Origin: Aquibacillus sediminis
Lineage (GTDB): Bacteria; Bacillota; Bacilli; Bacillales; Amphibacillaceae
NCBI RefSeq assembly: GCF_005870085.1
Contig: NZ_SZNM01000026.1
Span: 1-47,757 of the forward strand
DNA: 47,757 nt
Direction of reading: 5' to 3'
Of this stretch, positions 7,311 to 15,312 are shown one piece after another (within the stretch, counting starts at the first letter, position 1; the number at the start of each line of letters is the position of its first letter). Both the position numbers and the translations under genes were made by a program. Under the pieces are notes generated by a model. That model saw nothing but the letters and a program-made list of their open reading frames with translations. It made no database searches and had not been told where the DNA came from.

Positions 7311-7490
7311 TTATCCCGGTGCAACCGTTCGTAAGACTCCCACTTTAAACATCAAATGAAATGGAGGTGTTTAAGTGGGAGTTAACTGTCGCTTTCAACC
7401 CGCATGGTTCAAGGGTCTGCTAGTCTCTCCTTGTGGTACTTACACTAGTGTGGGAGACCAAAAATCCCACTAAGTGAGGTTTCACTTTAT
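7311..7490 (+). repeat. IS200/IS605-TnpB end-like (omega-RNA-like) repeat, copy 1
   Basis: A ~180-bp non-coding repeat. It begins TTATCCCGGTGCAACCGTTC, then GTAAGACTCCCACTT, whose complement AAGTGGGAGT follows. It continues through TGGTTCAAGGGTCT and ends with a hairpin (CACTAGTGTGGGA region) and TGAGGTTTCACTTTAT. Related copies are at 17495, 30781 and 41119. The layout recalls the right end of IS605-type tnpB elements, which encodes an omega RNA. No transposase remains. Confidence 0.6.
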
Positions 7491-7498
7491 AATGGTCA

Positions 7499-7530
7499 AA
7501 CGCTCAGAATTATTCTGAGCGTTATTTTTA
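7499..7530 (-). terminator. hairpin terminator between alaX and the 2Fe-2S gene
   Basis: Perfect 12-bp palindromic stem AACGCTCAGAAT / ATTCTGAGCGTT (7499-7523) followed on the plus strand by TATTTTTATT. It can act in both directions; the minus-strand gene stops at 7528. Confidence 0.7.
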
Positions 7531-7827
7531 TTGTTCTTTCACTAAATCTTGAATCGTTGTTCCTTTGGGAAGGGGAGCTAATGATAGGTTACCATCTTTA
7601 CCAAGTTCAGCCGTTTTTTGACAACTAAGGTCAGGTTTTCCATTAATCATCATCATACAAGTAGTACATAACCCTGTACGACATGAATATCGATAGGCAA
7701 TGGTTTCATCATGGTGGCGATAGATTTGTTCTAAAATATTAAGAACTGTCATTCCTTGATGATAGTCAACCTGATAGGTACTAACAGTATTATCCGTTCT
7801 CGTAATGTTAACATTTATCTTTTTCAT
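7528..7827 (-). CDS. 2Fe-2S ferredoxin-like subunit (SdhB/FrdB N-terminal domain type)
   Basis: A 99-aa protein matching only the plant-type 2Fe-2S domain of succinate dehydrogenase/fumarate reductase iron-sulfur subunits. The cluster ligands are C49, C54, C57 and C69 (YSCRTGLCTTC ... LSC). The C-terminal part of SdhB that binds the 3Fe-4S and 4Fe-4S clusters is absent. It overlaps the upstream flavoprotein gene by 4 nt (ATGA type), so the two are translationally coupled. It probably carries electrons to or from that flavoprotein. Redox partners and substrate are unknown. Confidence 0.85.
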   Translation of the reverse strand: MKKINVNITRTDNTVSTYQVDYHQGMTVLNILEQIYRHHDETIAYRYSCRTGLCTTCMMMINGKPDLSCQKTAELGKDGNLSLAPLPKGTTIQDLVKEQ

Positions 7828-9485
7828 GTAGGGCCTCCTTTGACAGGCTGAGATCGTGCTATAAGCTTACCACCCTTATTGTTGATAAACGTGTGCTGAA
7901 TGGTTTCAGATTGTTGTGGAAAATCTTCAATATAATGAGCACCACGACTTTCCTGTCTTTGTAAGGAAGCTTTAATTATTGCTTTAGCTGTACGCAGCAT
8001 GTGGCGTACTTCTATGGCATCGAGTAGTTCACGAGAATAAACATTTGTATTGGTAATCTTGATAGAAGCTAAGTTGTGTTCTACTCTTTTTAGTTGTTTT
8101 TCAGCTGTTTCCAGTCCTTCTGTGGTGCGAATTACACTAGCATGTTGTCCCATAATCGCTTGGATCTCGTCTTTTAATTGGAAGGGACGCACACGACCAT
8201 TAGTTGCTGAAAAAAGGTGTGAAATATATTCACTAGATGCTTTCCACAATGATGGATCAACAGAAAGTATGGTTGCACGTTCTGCCTCTTTTACGGCATT
8301 CATTCCCGCAATTGCTCCAAATACAATACATTCCGATAAGGCGTTATTGCCTAGTCGGTTACCTCCATGCAAACCACCAGCTGTTTCCCCTGCAACATAA
8401 AGACCTGGAACAGAAGTGGCTGCTTCTTGATTGATCTGAATGCCTCCCATCATAAAATGGGCAGCAGGTCCGATTTCAGCTCGATCTATTGCTAGATTAA
8501 CACCACGATCGTTACATACCTTATATTCATGTGGAAATTCTCTTTTCACTTGTTCTATAGCATCACGAGCATCAATCCAAACGGCTTGGTTGGGAGTTCC
8601 GTTGCCTTTTGCTATTTCTGAGGCAATCGCAATCGATAACTTATCCCGAGTTGAATCTTCTAACGTATCTGGTTGGTAGATTTCCATAAATCGTTGTTCC
8701 TTGTTATTAAATAGTTTTGCATAGTGATAAAAACTAATACAAAAACCAGCAATTGCTTGCGGTGCTATAATGCTGACAGGATAAAACTGTATTTGCTCCA
8801 TGTCAATTAATCTTGCACCTACGCTTAACCCAAGTGAAAAACCATCACTTGTGGCTTGAACAGGGTTACTTGTAATAGGGAATAATTGACCAATCCCACC
8901 AGTGGTAAGAACGACCGCTTTGCTTTGGATAAAATAAGTTTTGTTGGTTGTTAAATCGAAGACAACAGCACCGATAACTCGTTCAGAAGCTTTAATTAAA
9001 TCGACTGTGATGACATCACTCCAAGTTTGGATATGGGGAGAGTTCGTAGCTTTTTTTCTTAGGGTATGGGTAATGCCTAGACCAGTTTTTCCTTTTTTGG
9101 CACTCAAGGAACGTGGAACGGAATGTCCCGAGGTATGGGAGATCGCAACCTGTTTATGTTCGTCTTTGTCGAGTTTTAATCCCCAGTCAATCAGTTGTTT
9201 TAAACGTGGTTCAATATCTTCTGCTAATCTTGTTGTTAACTGTGGGTCACTTAGGCCACGGCCACTTACATTGATATCGTTTAGGTAGCTTTGTTTGTGA
9301 TCGCCTGGGTCTGACCATTCACCTAATCCTGCAATTTGAACTGCCCCGGTTGATGATCCACTTCTTCCGATTACGCCCTTATCCAGGATTAATACATCTT
9401 TATTAGATTGTGCGGCATAAACAGCAGCTGATAATCCTGCTGCCCCAGAGCCAATAATTAATACATCTGTGGTTAACGTTTCCAA
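7824..9485 (-). CDS. FAD-dependent fumarate reductase/succinate dehydrogenase-like flavoprotein
   Basis: A 553-aa flavoprotein of the SdhA/FrdA/L-aspartate oxidase superfamily. The N-terminal dinucleotide-binding site is GSGAAG (12-17) with DKG at the end of beta-2. The C-terminal FAD motif AGETAGGLHGGNRLGNNALS is typical of the family. I do not see the His used for covalent FAD attachment in true SdhA. A helical C-terminal domain (~430-530) completes the fold. The start is TTG at 9485 with AAGGGGG about ten nt upstream. Coupled to the 2Fe-2S gene and divergent from two racemase/isomerase-type genes. The substrate is probably a small dicarboxylate; nothing in the sequence fixes which. Confidence 0.85.
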   Translation of the reverse strand: METLTTDVLIIGSGAAGLSAAVYAAQSNKDVLILDKGVIGRSGSSTGAVQIAGLGEWSDPGDHKQSYLNDINVSGRGLSDPQLTTRLAEDIEPRLKQLIDWGLKLDKDEHKQVAISHTSGHSVPRSLSAKKGKTGLGITHTLRKKATNSPHIQTWSDVITVDLIKASERVIGAVVFDLTTNKTYFIQSKAVVLTTGGIGQLFPITSNPVQATSDGFSLGLSVGARLIDMEQIQFYPVSIIAPQAIAGFCISFYHYAKLFNNKEQRFMEIYQPDTLEDSTRDKLSIAIASEIAKGNGTPNQAVWIDARDAIEQVKREFPHEYKVCNDRGVNLAIDRAEIGPAAHFMMGGIQINQEAATSVPGLYVAGETAGGLHGGNRLGNNALSECIVFGAIAGMNAVKEAERATILSVDPSLWKASSEYISHLFSATNGRVRPFQLKDEIQAIMGQHASVIRTTEGLETAEKQLKRVEHNLASIKITNTNVYSRELLDAIEVRHMLRTAKAIIKASLQRQESRGAHYIEDFPQQSETIQHTFINNKGGKLIARSQPVKGGPT

Positions 9486-9648
9486 AAGTAACAGCCCCCT
9501 TTCTATATGAATGCAGTGGAAATGATGAGTTAGAGGTATTATACAATGCTATTGATTAGGATTAAAGGGGGATTTAAAAAATTCTAACGATTGTTAAATG
9601 AAATGAATATACTACAACAACCTGATGTAGAAAAAATTGTAATTATTA

Positions 9649-9678
9649 TTGACACTAGTTTAGACTATCCCCTAGAAT
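9649..9678 (+). promoter_or_regulatory. sigma-A promoter for the racemase-type gene pair
   Basis: TTGACA (9649-9654), 18-bp spacer, TAGAAT (9673-9678), about 50 bp before the ATG at 9729. It lies in the divergent spacer between the flavoprotein operon and the racemase-type operon. Confidence 0.6.
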
Positions 9679-9728
9679 AAATTAAAAATTCAGAAAAATA
9701 TATAGCGCCTTAAGTTGGAGGGATAGGA

Positions 9729-10502
9729 ATGAAACAAAAGGATCAAATTATAAAAGTAGGGTTTTTGTACCCTGGTCATGCTGCAGAAGATGATTATCCA
9801 CGCATAGGAAAAATGGTACAACCAGAAGTAGGCGTGGAGCTCGTTCATACTGACTTTAATCAAGATGCACATACAGTGGAAGCACTTAGTGAAATGGGGA
9901 GTGTACCACGTATTATCGACGGTACCAAACATTTGCAAGATCTAGGGATCAAGTCGGTATTATGGACATCTACAAGTGCAAGTTTTGTGCAAGGTATCAA
10001 TGGAATAAAAAAGCAAATAAAAACGTTAGAGGAACAACTACATGTACCAGCTTCAACAACTGCAATGGCATTTGTCCGAGCAGCGCAAGCGATTGAGGTT
10101 AGTAGGGTAGCGATCGCAGCAACGTATCCAAAAGATATTGCGCTTTTATTTAAAAACTTTTTAGAAAGCTTTGGTATTGAAGTCGTTCAATATGCTAGTA
10201 AAGGGATTATAACGGCTGCAGAAGTAGGCACCTTGAAAAAGCAAGAAGTGCTTCAATTTGCAGTGGAGAATGATTGTGCCGGGGCAGATGCACTGTTCAT
10301 TCCTGATACAGCTCTACATTCAGTTGAATGGATAGAGGAGCTAGAAAAGGCAGTTAATAAGCCTGTCTTAACGGCGAACCAAGTTAGTTTTTGGGAAGCG
10401 TTAAGGTTGACTGGTCACTATCAAGTACAACCAGGCCTTGGCACATTATTTAAACGACAGGCACCAACAGAAAGGGGATTAGCGGGTGATAATAAAAGCT
10501 AA
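9729..10502 (+). CDS. Asp/Glu racemase superfamily protein, maleate isomerase/arylmalonate decarboxylase type
   Basis: A 257-aa protein with the two-lobed Asp/Glu-racemase fold of maleate cis-trans isomerases and arylmalonate decarboxylases (KVGFLYPGHAAEDDYP at the N-terminus, then VLWTSTSASFVQG and ALFIPDTALHS). The two positions where isomerases carry catalytic Cys read T/S (WTSTS, ~residues 78-82) and D/T (PDTALHS, ~195). It is therefore either a different activity or a partner of the next gene product. Its GGAG-type RBS (TTGGAGGGATAGG) is strong. The next gene overlaps by 17 nt. Confidence 0.8.
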   Translation: MKQKDQIIKVGFLYPGHAAEDDYPRIGKMVQPEVGVELVHTDFNQDAHTVEALSEMGSVPRIIDGTKHLQDLGIKSVLWTSTSASFVQGINGIKKQIKTLEEQLHVPASTTAMAFVRAAQAIEVSRVAIAATYPKDIALLFKNFLESFGIEVVQYASKGIITAAEVGTLKKQEVLQFAVENDCAGADALFIPDTALHSVEWIEELEKAVNKPVLTANQVSFWEALRLTGHYQVQPGLGTLFKRQAPTERGLAGDNKS

Positions 10503-11217
10503 TAAAGGCCAAGTTAGCTATGGAGAGTCAGTTGGTATTTTGATGTTAGAAACCTTTACCCCATTTATTCCAGGGGATGTCGGTAATGCAACGACTTATT
10601 CTTTCCCGGTTCGTTTCCAGCGGGTAAAAGGTTTTACCTTTGATAAACTACTTCAAAAAGATGAGTCAATGCTCGAACCCATTTTAGAAGCTGGTCATGA
10701 TCTTGTTCGCGAAGGGGTGAGGGCGGTGACAGGTGATTGTGGTTACATGCTGAAATATCAAGAGCAAATAGCAAATGAACTACAAGTACCTGTGTTTATG
10801 TCGAGTCTTCTTCAACTTCCATTTATTAAAACGATGCTTCGTACAGATGAGAAAGTCGGTATCATTTGTAGTAAGGCCACTGATTTTGATGACGATCTAC
10901 TTGAAATAATCGGCATCAATTCTACCTCTGATTATTGTGTTCGTGGAATGGAAACCCAAGAACATTTTCGTAAAGCAGCACATCAAGAAATAGGTGAGAT
11001 TGATCCAGATCTTGTCGAGCAAGAAGTTGTATCCGTTGCACAACAACTTGTAATTGATCACCCCGAAGTAAAAATACTCTTATTAGAATGCAGCAGTCTA
11101 CCACCGTATGCGAAAGCGATACAAGCTGCCGTAAACCTACCAGTATTTGACTATATTACCATGATAAATTATGTCCATTCAGCCTTAGTTGCGAAACGTT
11201 ACGATGGGTTTATGTAA
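10486..11217 (+). CDS. Asp/Glu/hydantoin racemase-like protein
   Basis: A 243-aa second member of the Asp/Glu racemase superfamily, keeping both candidate catalytic Cys residues: TGDCGY (~residues 83-88) and LLECSSLPPYA (~202-212). It starts at a GTG inside the preceding gene, with AAAGGGG about eight nt upstream, so translation is coupled. Having one Cys-less and one Cys-containing paralogue in tandem suggests a heteromer or two consecutive steps. Substrate unknown. Confidence 0.8.
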   Translation: MIIKANKGQVSYGESVGILMLETFTPFIPGDVGNATTYSFPVRFQRVKGFTFDKLLQKDESMLEPILEAGHDLVREGVRAVTGDCGYMLKYQEQIANELQVPVFMSSLLQLPFIKTMLRTDEKVGIICSKATDFDDDLLEIIGINSTSDYCVRGMETQEHFRKAAHQEIGEIDPDLVEQEVVSVAQQLVIDHPEVKILLLECSSLPPYAKAIQAAVNLPVFDYITMINYVHSALVAKRYDGFM

Positions 11218-11595
11218 GAGAGTGATAAATAAGTAACAGAACTTTAGAGGATATTAGTGAACGAAGTGGAAAGTAGTAAAAGTGTCTACTAATTTTTGCC
11301 TCTCACCTCACAAATATCCTCCGAAAGGAAACGAATGATGTTATTGAAACTCAGAAAAAACTTAAACAGTTCTGAATAAACTAGGAACAACGAAAGCAAC
11401 AATCGTATTATTGCAGATGCTTATTGTTGGTGAGTTTCGTATGTTAAATCTCCCCCGAAAAAAAACTGCTGTTACAAGTGGGCGAGGGTTCTCTAATTAA
11501 AATATTAACAGAATTGTTAAATAAATAATCTTCGTTTAAATATGTAAGGGGTTACAATAAAAGGAAAGGAAAACTATTTTGGGGAGGTTTGGGTG
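11218..11595. other. 378-bp intergenic region with inverted repeats
   Basis: No convincing gene. GAGGATATT (~11248) recurs inverted as AATATCCTC (~11314), enclosing a smaller GTAG..CTAC stem-like segment. AACAAT (~11400) and ATTGTT (~11424) flank a second hairpin. The first may terminate the racemase-type operon. No T-rich tail follows either stem closely, and the promoter for the next gene is not obvious. Confidence 0.4.
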
Positions 11596-12714
11596 ATGAA
11601 ATATGCTTTTATACTGTTGGTGTCGGTTCATGGACTTATTCATCTATTAGGTTTTGTTAAAGCGTTTAAACTCGTTGAGGTTAATCAACTTAAAGTAGAA
11701 ATTTCAAAGTCTATTGGCCTGATTTGGTTAGTCACTACTTTTTTATTTATTGCTATTGGTCTTTTACTATTATTGAATAATAACTTGTGGTGGTTACCGG
11801 CCATTATCACAGTGGCATTTTCACAAACTGTTATCTTTTTTTCATGGCAAGACGCAAAGTTTGGAACAGTTGTAAACGTTATTATTTTAGTTGTAGCCTT
11901 TGTTGCAATGGGGGCGTGGCAATTAAGAACGGAAGCGAATCAAGATATTGAACAATTGTTAACAGAAGCTCAAACAGAACAATCCGTCGTTCCTACAAAA
12001 TCAAGGTTAGCATCTGTGCCCCCAATCATTCGGCAATGGTTACAACAAAATAAGGTAATCGAAACGGAACCAATTGTGACAGTATCGTTTAAACAAAAGG
12101 GACAGATGAAACTTAAGCCAGATCAAAAAAAGTGGTACAAGGCAGAAGCGGAACAATATGTGTCAGTGAAACGACCAGGATTTGTTTGGAATGCATCGGT
12201 GGAAATGATGCCACTTATTCACGTTGCTGGAAAAGATGTTTTCCATGATGGGGATGGCAGGATGCAAATGGAACTATTGTCGATACTCCCTGTAGTTCAC
12301 ATAGCAAATAATAATAAGGTAGACCAATCAACGATGCAACGTTTTCTATTAGAATTACCATGGTACCCTTCGGCTGCGCTTGAGCCATATATAACATGGG
12401 AATCGTTAAATCCCACAACAGCGCAAGCAACAATGTCTTATAAAGGTAAAACCGGTTCTGCAATCTATTATTTTGATGAGGATGGTAACCTCGATAAGGT
12501 TAGTGCGATGCGTTATAAGGATCATGATGACAATGCAGAACCATTGGAATGCATTGGGGAAGTAAAAGAAATGAAAATGGTGGATGGTAAAATGATTCCA
12601 ACCAAAATGGATGTTTCTTGGCTGGTTAAAGGAGAAAAATTTACCTGGTACCAACTAGAAATATATGATGTCGTGTATACAAGAGGGACAAGAAGGTTAC
12701 AAGTAGTCAGTTAA
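11596..12714 (+). CDS. membrane-anchored protein resembling DUF6544/DUF6920 family
   Basis: A 372-aa protein with four hydrophobic segments in the first ~105 residues (first one FILLVSVHGLIHLLGFV, residues 4-20). A ~260-residue soluble domain rich in beta-type alternation follows, with motifs such as FVWNASVEMMPLIHVAGKDVFHDG and LPWYPSA. This layout matches a widespread uncharacterised Bacillota family; the exact DUF number is from memory. GGGGAGG lies 8 nt before the ATG at 11596; a GTG three bases earlier is less well placed. Monocistronic. No function can be given. Confidence 0.72.
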   Translation: MKYAFILLVSVHGLIHLLGFVKAFKLVEVNQLKVEISKSIGLIWLVTTFLFIAIGLLLLLNNNLWWLPAIITVAFSQTVIFFSWQDAKFGTVVNVIILVVAFVAMGAWQLRTEANQDIEQLLTEAQTEQSVVPTKSRLASVPPIIRQWLQQNKVIETEPIVTVSFKQKGQMKLKPDQKKWYKAEAEQYVSVKRPGFVWNASVEMMPLIHVAGKDVFHDGDGRMQMELLSILPVVHIANNNKVDQSTMQRFLLELPWYPSAALEPYITWESLNPTTAQATMSYKGKTGSAIYYFDEDGNLDKVSAMRYKDHDDNAEPLECIGEVKEMKMVDGKMIPTKMDVSWLVKGEKFTWYQLEIYDVVYTRGTRRLQVVS

Positions 12715-12842
12715 TGTCATATTGTGTCAAAAAATATTACTTCTTGCGCTTTCCTGGGAAATGATTGTGTGGTTAAATACAGGTGATAGGTATCCGCTTA
12801 GGTCTTGATCGAGTACCTACCACGATGCAGATTTTCAGTTGA

Positions 12843-13910
12843 TTACTTAGCAACTTTCACTTGCTCGCCGTCAATCACAAACAGAAAATGGTTATTGGTA
12901 TTTTCGATCATTTGTACATTACCATAATGTAGTTGGCGGTGGTGATTCGCGCAAACAGTTATGAGGTTATGTTGAGCTAAATACTTGGTCGCTCCGTTCG
13001 GTTTCGGCATGATATGATGGACTTCTGCATAATAGTCACCATTTGGTTGTTGGAATGTAACAACCTGTTTACCTTGTGCGTCACAAATTTGGCAAGAACA
13101 ATTTAAACGTTGTTTATATTGTTGAGCAATTGGACTATGTTCAATCCACTTGCTCAGTCTTTCTTTAACTTCAGGTACAGCATGTTGGTATTTCTGTTCT
13201 ATAACATGAAGCGAATTATCGTTTGTTAGATCAATCTTTTCTAACATTAGATCTGGTAATGGACCGATTTTCTGTATAATGGACTGAAAGGTTGTACGAG
13301 CTACTGGTATGGATGGTTGGATATTACTTTTTACTAGGTTGTCTATAAAAGTATCTGACAAAAAAATGTCGTTATCCTCTATACTCTTTATATAATTGAT
13401 CGGAACTTGATAGTTATTTTCGTTTTTGCAATCAGTAGGTGTGTCTATTATTTCGATAAGTGCATGGATGGTAGGATTGTCTGCTTGTATAGATTGTTGG
13501 TCTATGTGAACGAGAGCACCTAATTGACCTGGAGCGAACCAGTCTTTCTGCCATGAAGGAATAGATAATAAGTCTTCAGTATTATCAATCGTTGGTTGGG
13601 AAGAGTTAACGAAAAAAAGCCAATAACCAGTTGGTTTAAAGTCCCTTATAGAGTTGCCCTGCTTTGATTCTTGGAAATATTTTTCATCAGTTTTTACATT
13701 TGTTGTAAATGTATATGTAGCACCATATATTTCCCAACCTTCTCCAAAATGAATTCCATTATATACTTGGCGGAGTGGTAAATTTTTGTAGCCAACATAT
13801 TGTTTCAACCATTTGGCAGCTTTTTGGATAGATGGAAATTCTTCTAATTTTTGATCATTTTTAAATATCATGACGGTTTGAGTTCGATTGTTTATTCGTC
13901 GTATATTCAT
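12843..13910 (-). CDS. HNH endonuclease-domain protein
   Basis: A 355-aa protein with a C-terminal HNH nuclease module. CSCQICDA supplies a Cx2C-type zinc half, followed by EVHHIMPKPNGATKYLAQHNLITVCANHHRQLHYG, which has the H-N-H residues and second zinc half (~285-335). The first ~60 residues (MIFKNDQKLEEFPSIQKAAKWL) resemble a NUMOD-type DNA-binding segment of homing endonucleases. The middle is not recognised. No methylase, integrase or intron lies beside it, so it is an orphan: a domesticated or defence nuclease, or a free-standing homing gene. RBS GGGTG ~8 nt upstream. Confidence 0.75.
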   Translation of the reverse strand: MNIRRINNRTQTVMIFKNDQKLEEFPSIQKAAKWLKQYVGYKNLPLRQVYNGIHFGEGWEIYGATYTFTTNVKTDEKYFQESKQGNSIRDFKPTGYWLFFVNSSQPTIDNTEDLLSIPSWQKDWFAPGQLGALVHIDQQSIQADNPTIHALIEIIDTPTDCKNENNYQVPINYIKSIEDNDIFLSDTFIDNLVKSNIQPSIPVARTTFQSIIQKIGPLPDLMLEKIDLTNDNSLHVIEQKYQHAVPEVKERLSKWIEHSPIAQQYKQRLNCSCQICDAQGKQVVTFQQPNGDYYAEVHHIMPKPNGATKYLAQHNLITVCANHHRQLHYGNVQMIENTNNHFLFVIDGEQVKVAK

Positions 13911-14034
13911 TTTACATTCACCCAGTTGTTATTATAATAAATCTTGATTTAATTATTAATATGTTCGCTTGAAGGCAAATTCATGAAGGGTAAAAATAAC
14001 CAGCAGTCATCCTTATTTATAAAGATTCAAAAAT

Positions 14035-14072
14035 AAAGGATAATTGGTCTAAAAAGATACCAATTATCCTTT
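14035..14072 (-). terminator. intrinsic terminator of guaC
   Basis: Perfect 14-bp stem AAAGGATAATTGGT / ACCAATTATCCTTT with a 10-nt loop, followed on the minus strand by ATTTTTG. Confidence 0.85.
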
Positions 14073-14088
14073 GTTTTCTTGTATGAAA

Positions 14089-15072
14089 TTAATAAACTTT
14101 ATCCCCATTAAAGATCGAATTTTTAACAACAACGTAATCGACATTGCGAATAGCTTCAAGCTTTTTACCGCCAGCATAGGATATGGAAGATTGAAGATCT
14201 TGTTCCATTTCATCTAAAGTATCTTGAAGCGGACCTTTGTATTCCACGTACATTTTTTTACCTTCGACATTTTTCTTTTCACCTTTTTGAAATTCAGATG
14301 CAGATCCAAAATATTCTTTATATAGCTTCTCTTCTTTAACAACCGTTTCCCCTGGTGATTCTTCATGACCTGCAAATAAGGAACCAATCATTACCATCGA
14401 AGCACCAAAACGGATCGATTTTGCGACATCTCCATGTGTACGAATACCCCCATCTGCAATAATTGGTTTACTTGCTGCCTTTGCACACCAGCGTAATGCT
14501 GCTAATTGCCAACCACCAGTGCCAAAACCAGTCTTGATTTTTGTGATGCAGACTTTACCTGGTCCAATTCCGACTTTTGTTGCGTCTGCACCGGCATTTT
14601 CTAATTCACGTACGGCTTCAGGGGTACCAACATTTCCAGCAATAACAAATGTGGTAGGAAGGTTTGTTTTTATATGTTTAATCATTTTGATCACAGCATC
14701 CGAATGACCGTGTGCAATGTCAATTGTAATGTATTCTGGAACAAGGTTTTGTTCTGCTAATTGCTCAATAAATGGATACTCATCTTCTTTTACACCAACA
14801 CTTATGGATGCGATTAGATTTCGTGCATGCATATCTTTAATAAAGCCAACTCTTGCTTCTGGTTCAAACCGATGCATGATATAGAAATAACTATTTTCTG
14901 CTAAATATAATGCAATTCTTTCATCTATAATGGTTTGCATATTGGCAGGAACAACCGGAAGCTTGAATGTTCGACCACCTAGAGTTACGGTAGTATCACA
15001 TTCAGAACGGCTATTAACTACACATTTTGCGGGAATTAATTGAATATCTTCGTAATCAAATACATTTTCCAT
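14089..15072 (-). CDS. guaC: GMP reductase
   Basis: A 327-aa IMPDH/GMPR-family enzyme that turns GMP into IMP with NADPH, returning guanine nucleotides to the purine pool. It lacks the CBS insert of IMP dehydrogenase. The active-site loop [17 protein letters not shown] (~residues 168-184) carries the catalytic Cys. [19 protein letters not shown] binds the phosphate. The start is the ATG at 15072 with AGGAG eight nt upstream; an in-frame GTG at 15081 overlaps the RBS. The length matches GuaC of Gram-positives. ACGATAATATTCGT (arms ACGA/TCGT) lies just upstream and may be an operator. Confidence 0.94.
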   Translation of the reverse strand: MENVFDYEDIQLIPAKCVVNSRSECDTTVTLGGRTFKLPVVPANMQTIIDERIALYLAENSYFYIMHRFEPEARVGFIKDMHARNLIASISVGVKEDEYPFIEQLAEQNLVPEYITIDIAHGHSDAVIKMIKHIKTNLPTTFVIAGNVGTPEAVRELENAGADATKVGIGPGKVCITKIKTGFGTGGWQLAALRWCAKAASKPIIADGGIRTHGDVAKSIRFGASMVMIGSLFAGHEESPGETVVKEEKLYKEYFGSASEFQKGEKKNVEGKKMYVEYKGPLQDTLDEMEQDLQSSISYAGGKKLEAIRNVDYVVVKNSIFNGDKVY

Positions 15073-15312
15073 AAAGCACACTCCTAAAAAACGAATATTA
15101 TCGTTTAAATATTTTCCAACGTTCGTTATTTTAAATGTACATGATTTCTAGTTATCTGTCAAATTATCCTGGGTAAGAGTTTGAGTGTCGTTTCATTTCA
15201 TTTAAGATATACAAATTGAATGAGTAAAAAAAGGGATTTTTGTTCGAATTAATAAAAACAACTAACTTGGATATACTACAACTATTATCTTGTAAGGTGG
15301 GAGGACGATAGT

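Noticed and set aside
7311-7490. Simple terminator or attenuator after alaX
   Set aside because: The same ~180-bp sequence with the same ends recurs beside unrelated genes, so it is a dispersed repeat. The real terminator follows at 7499-7523.
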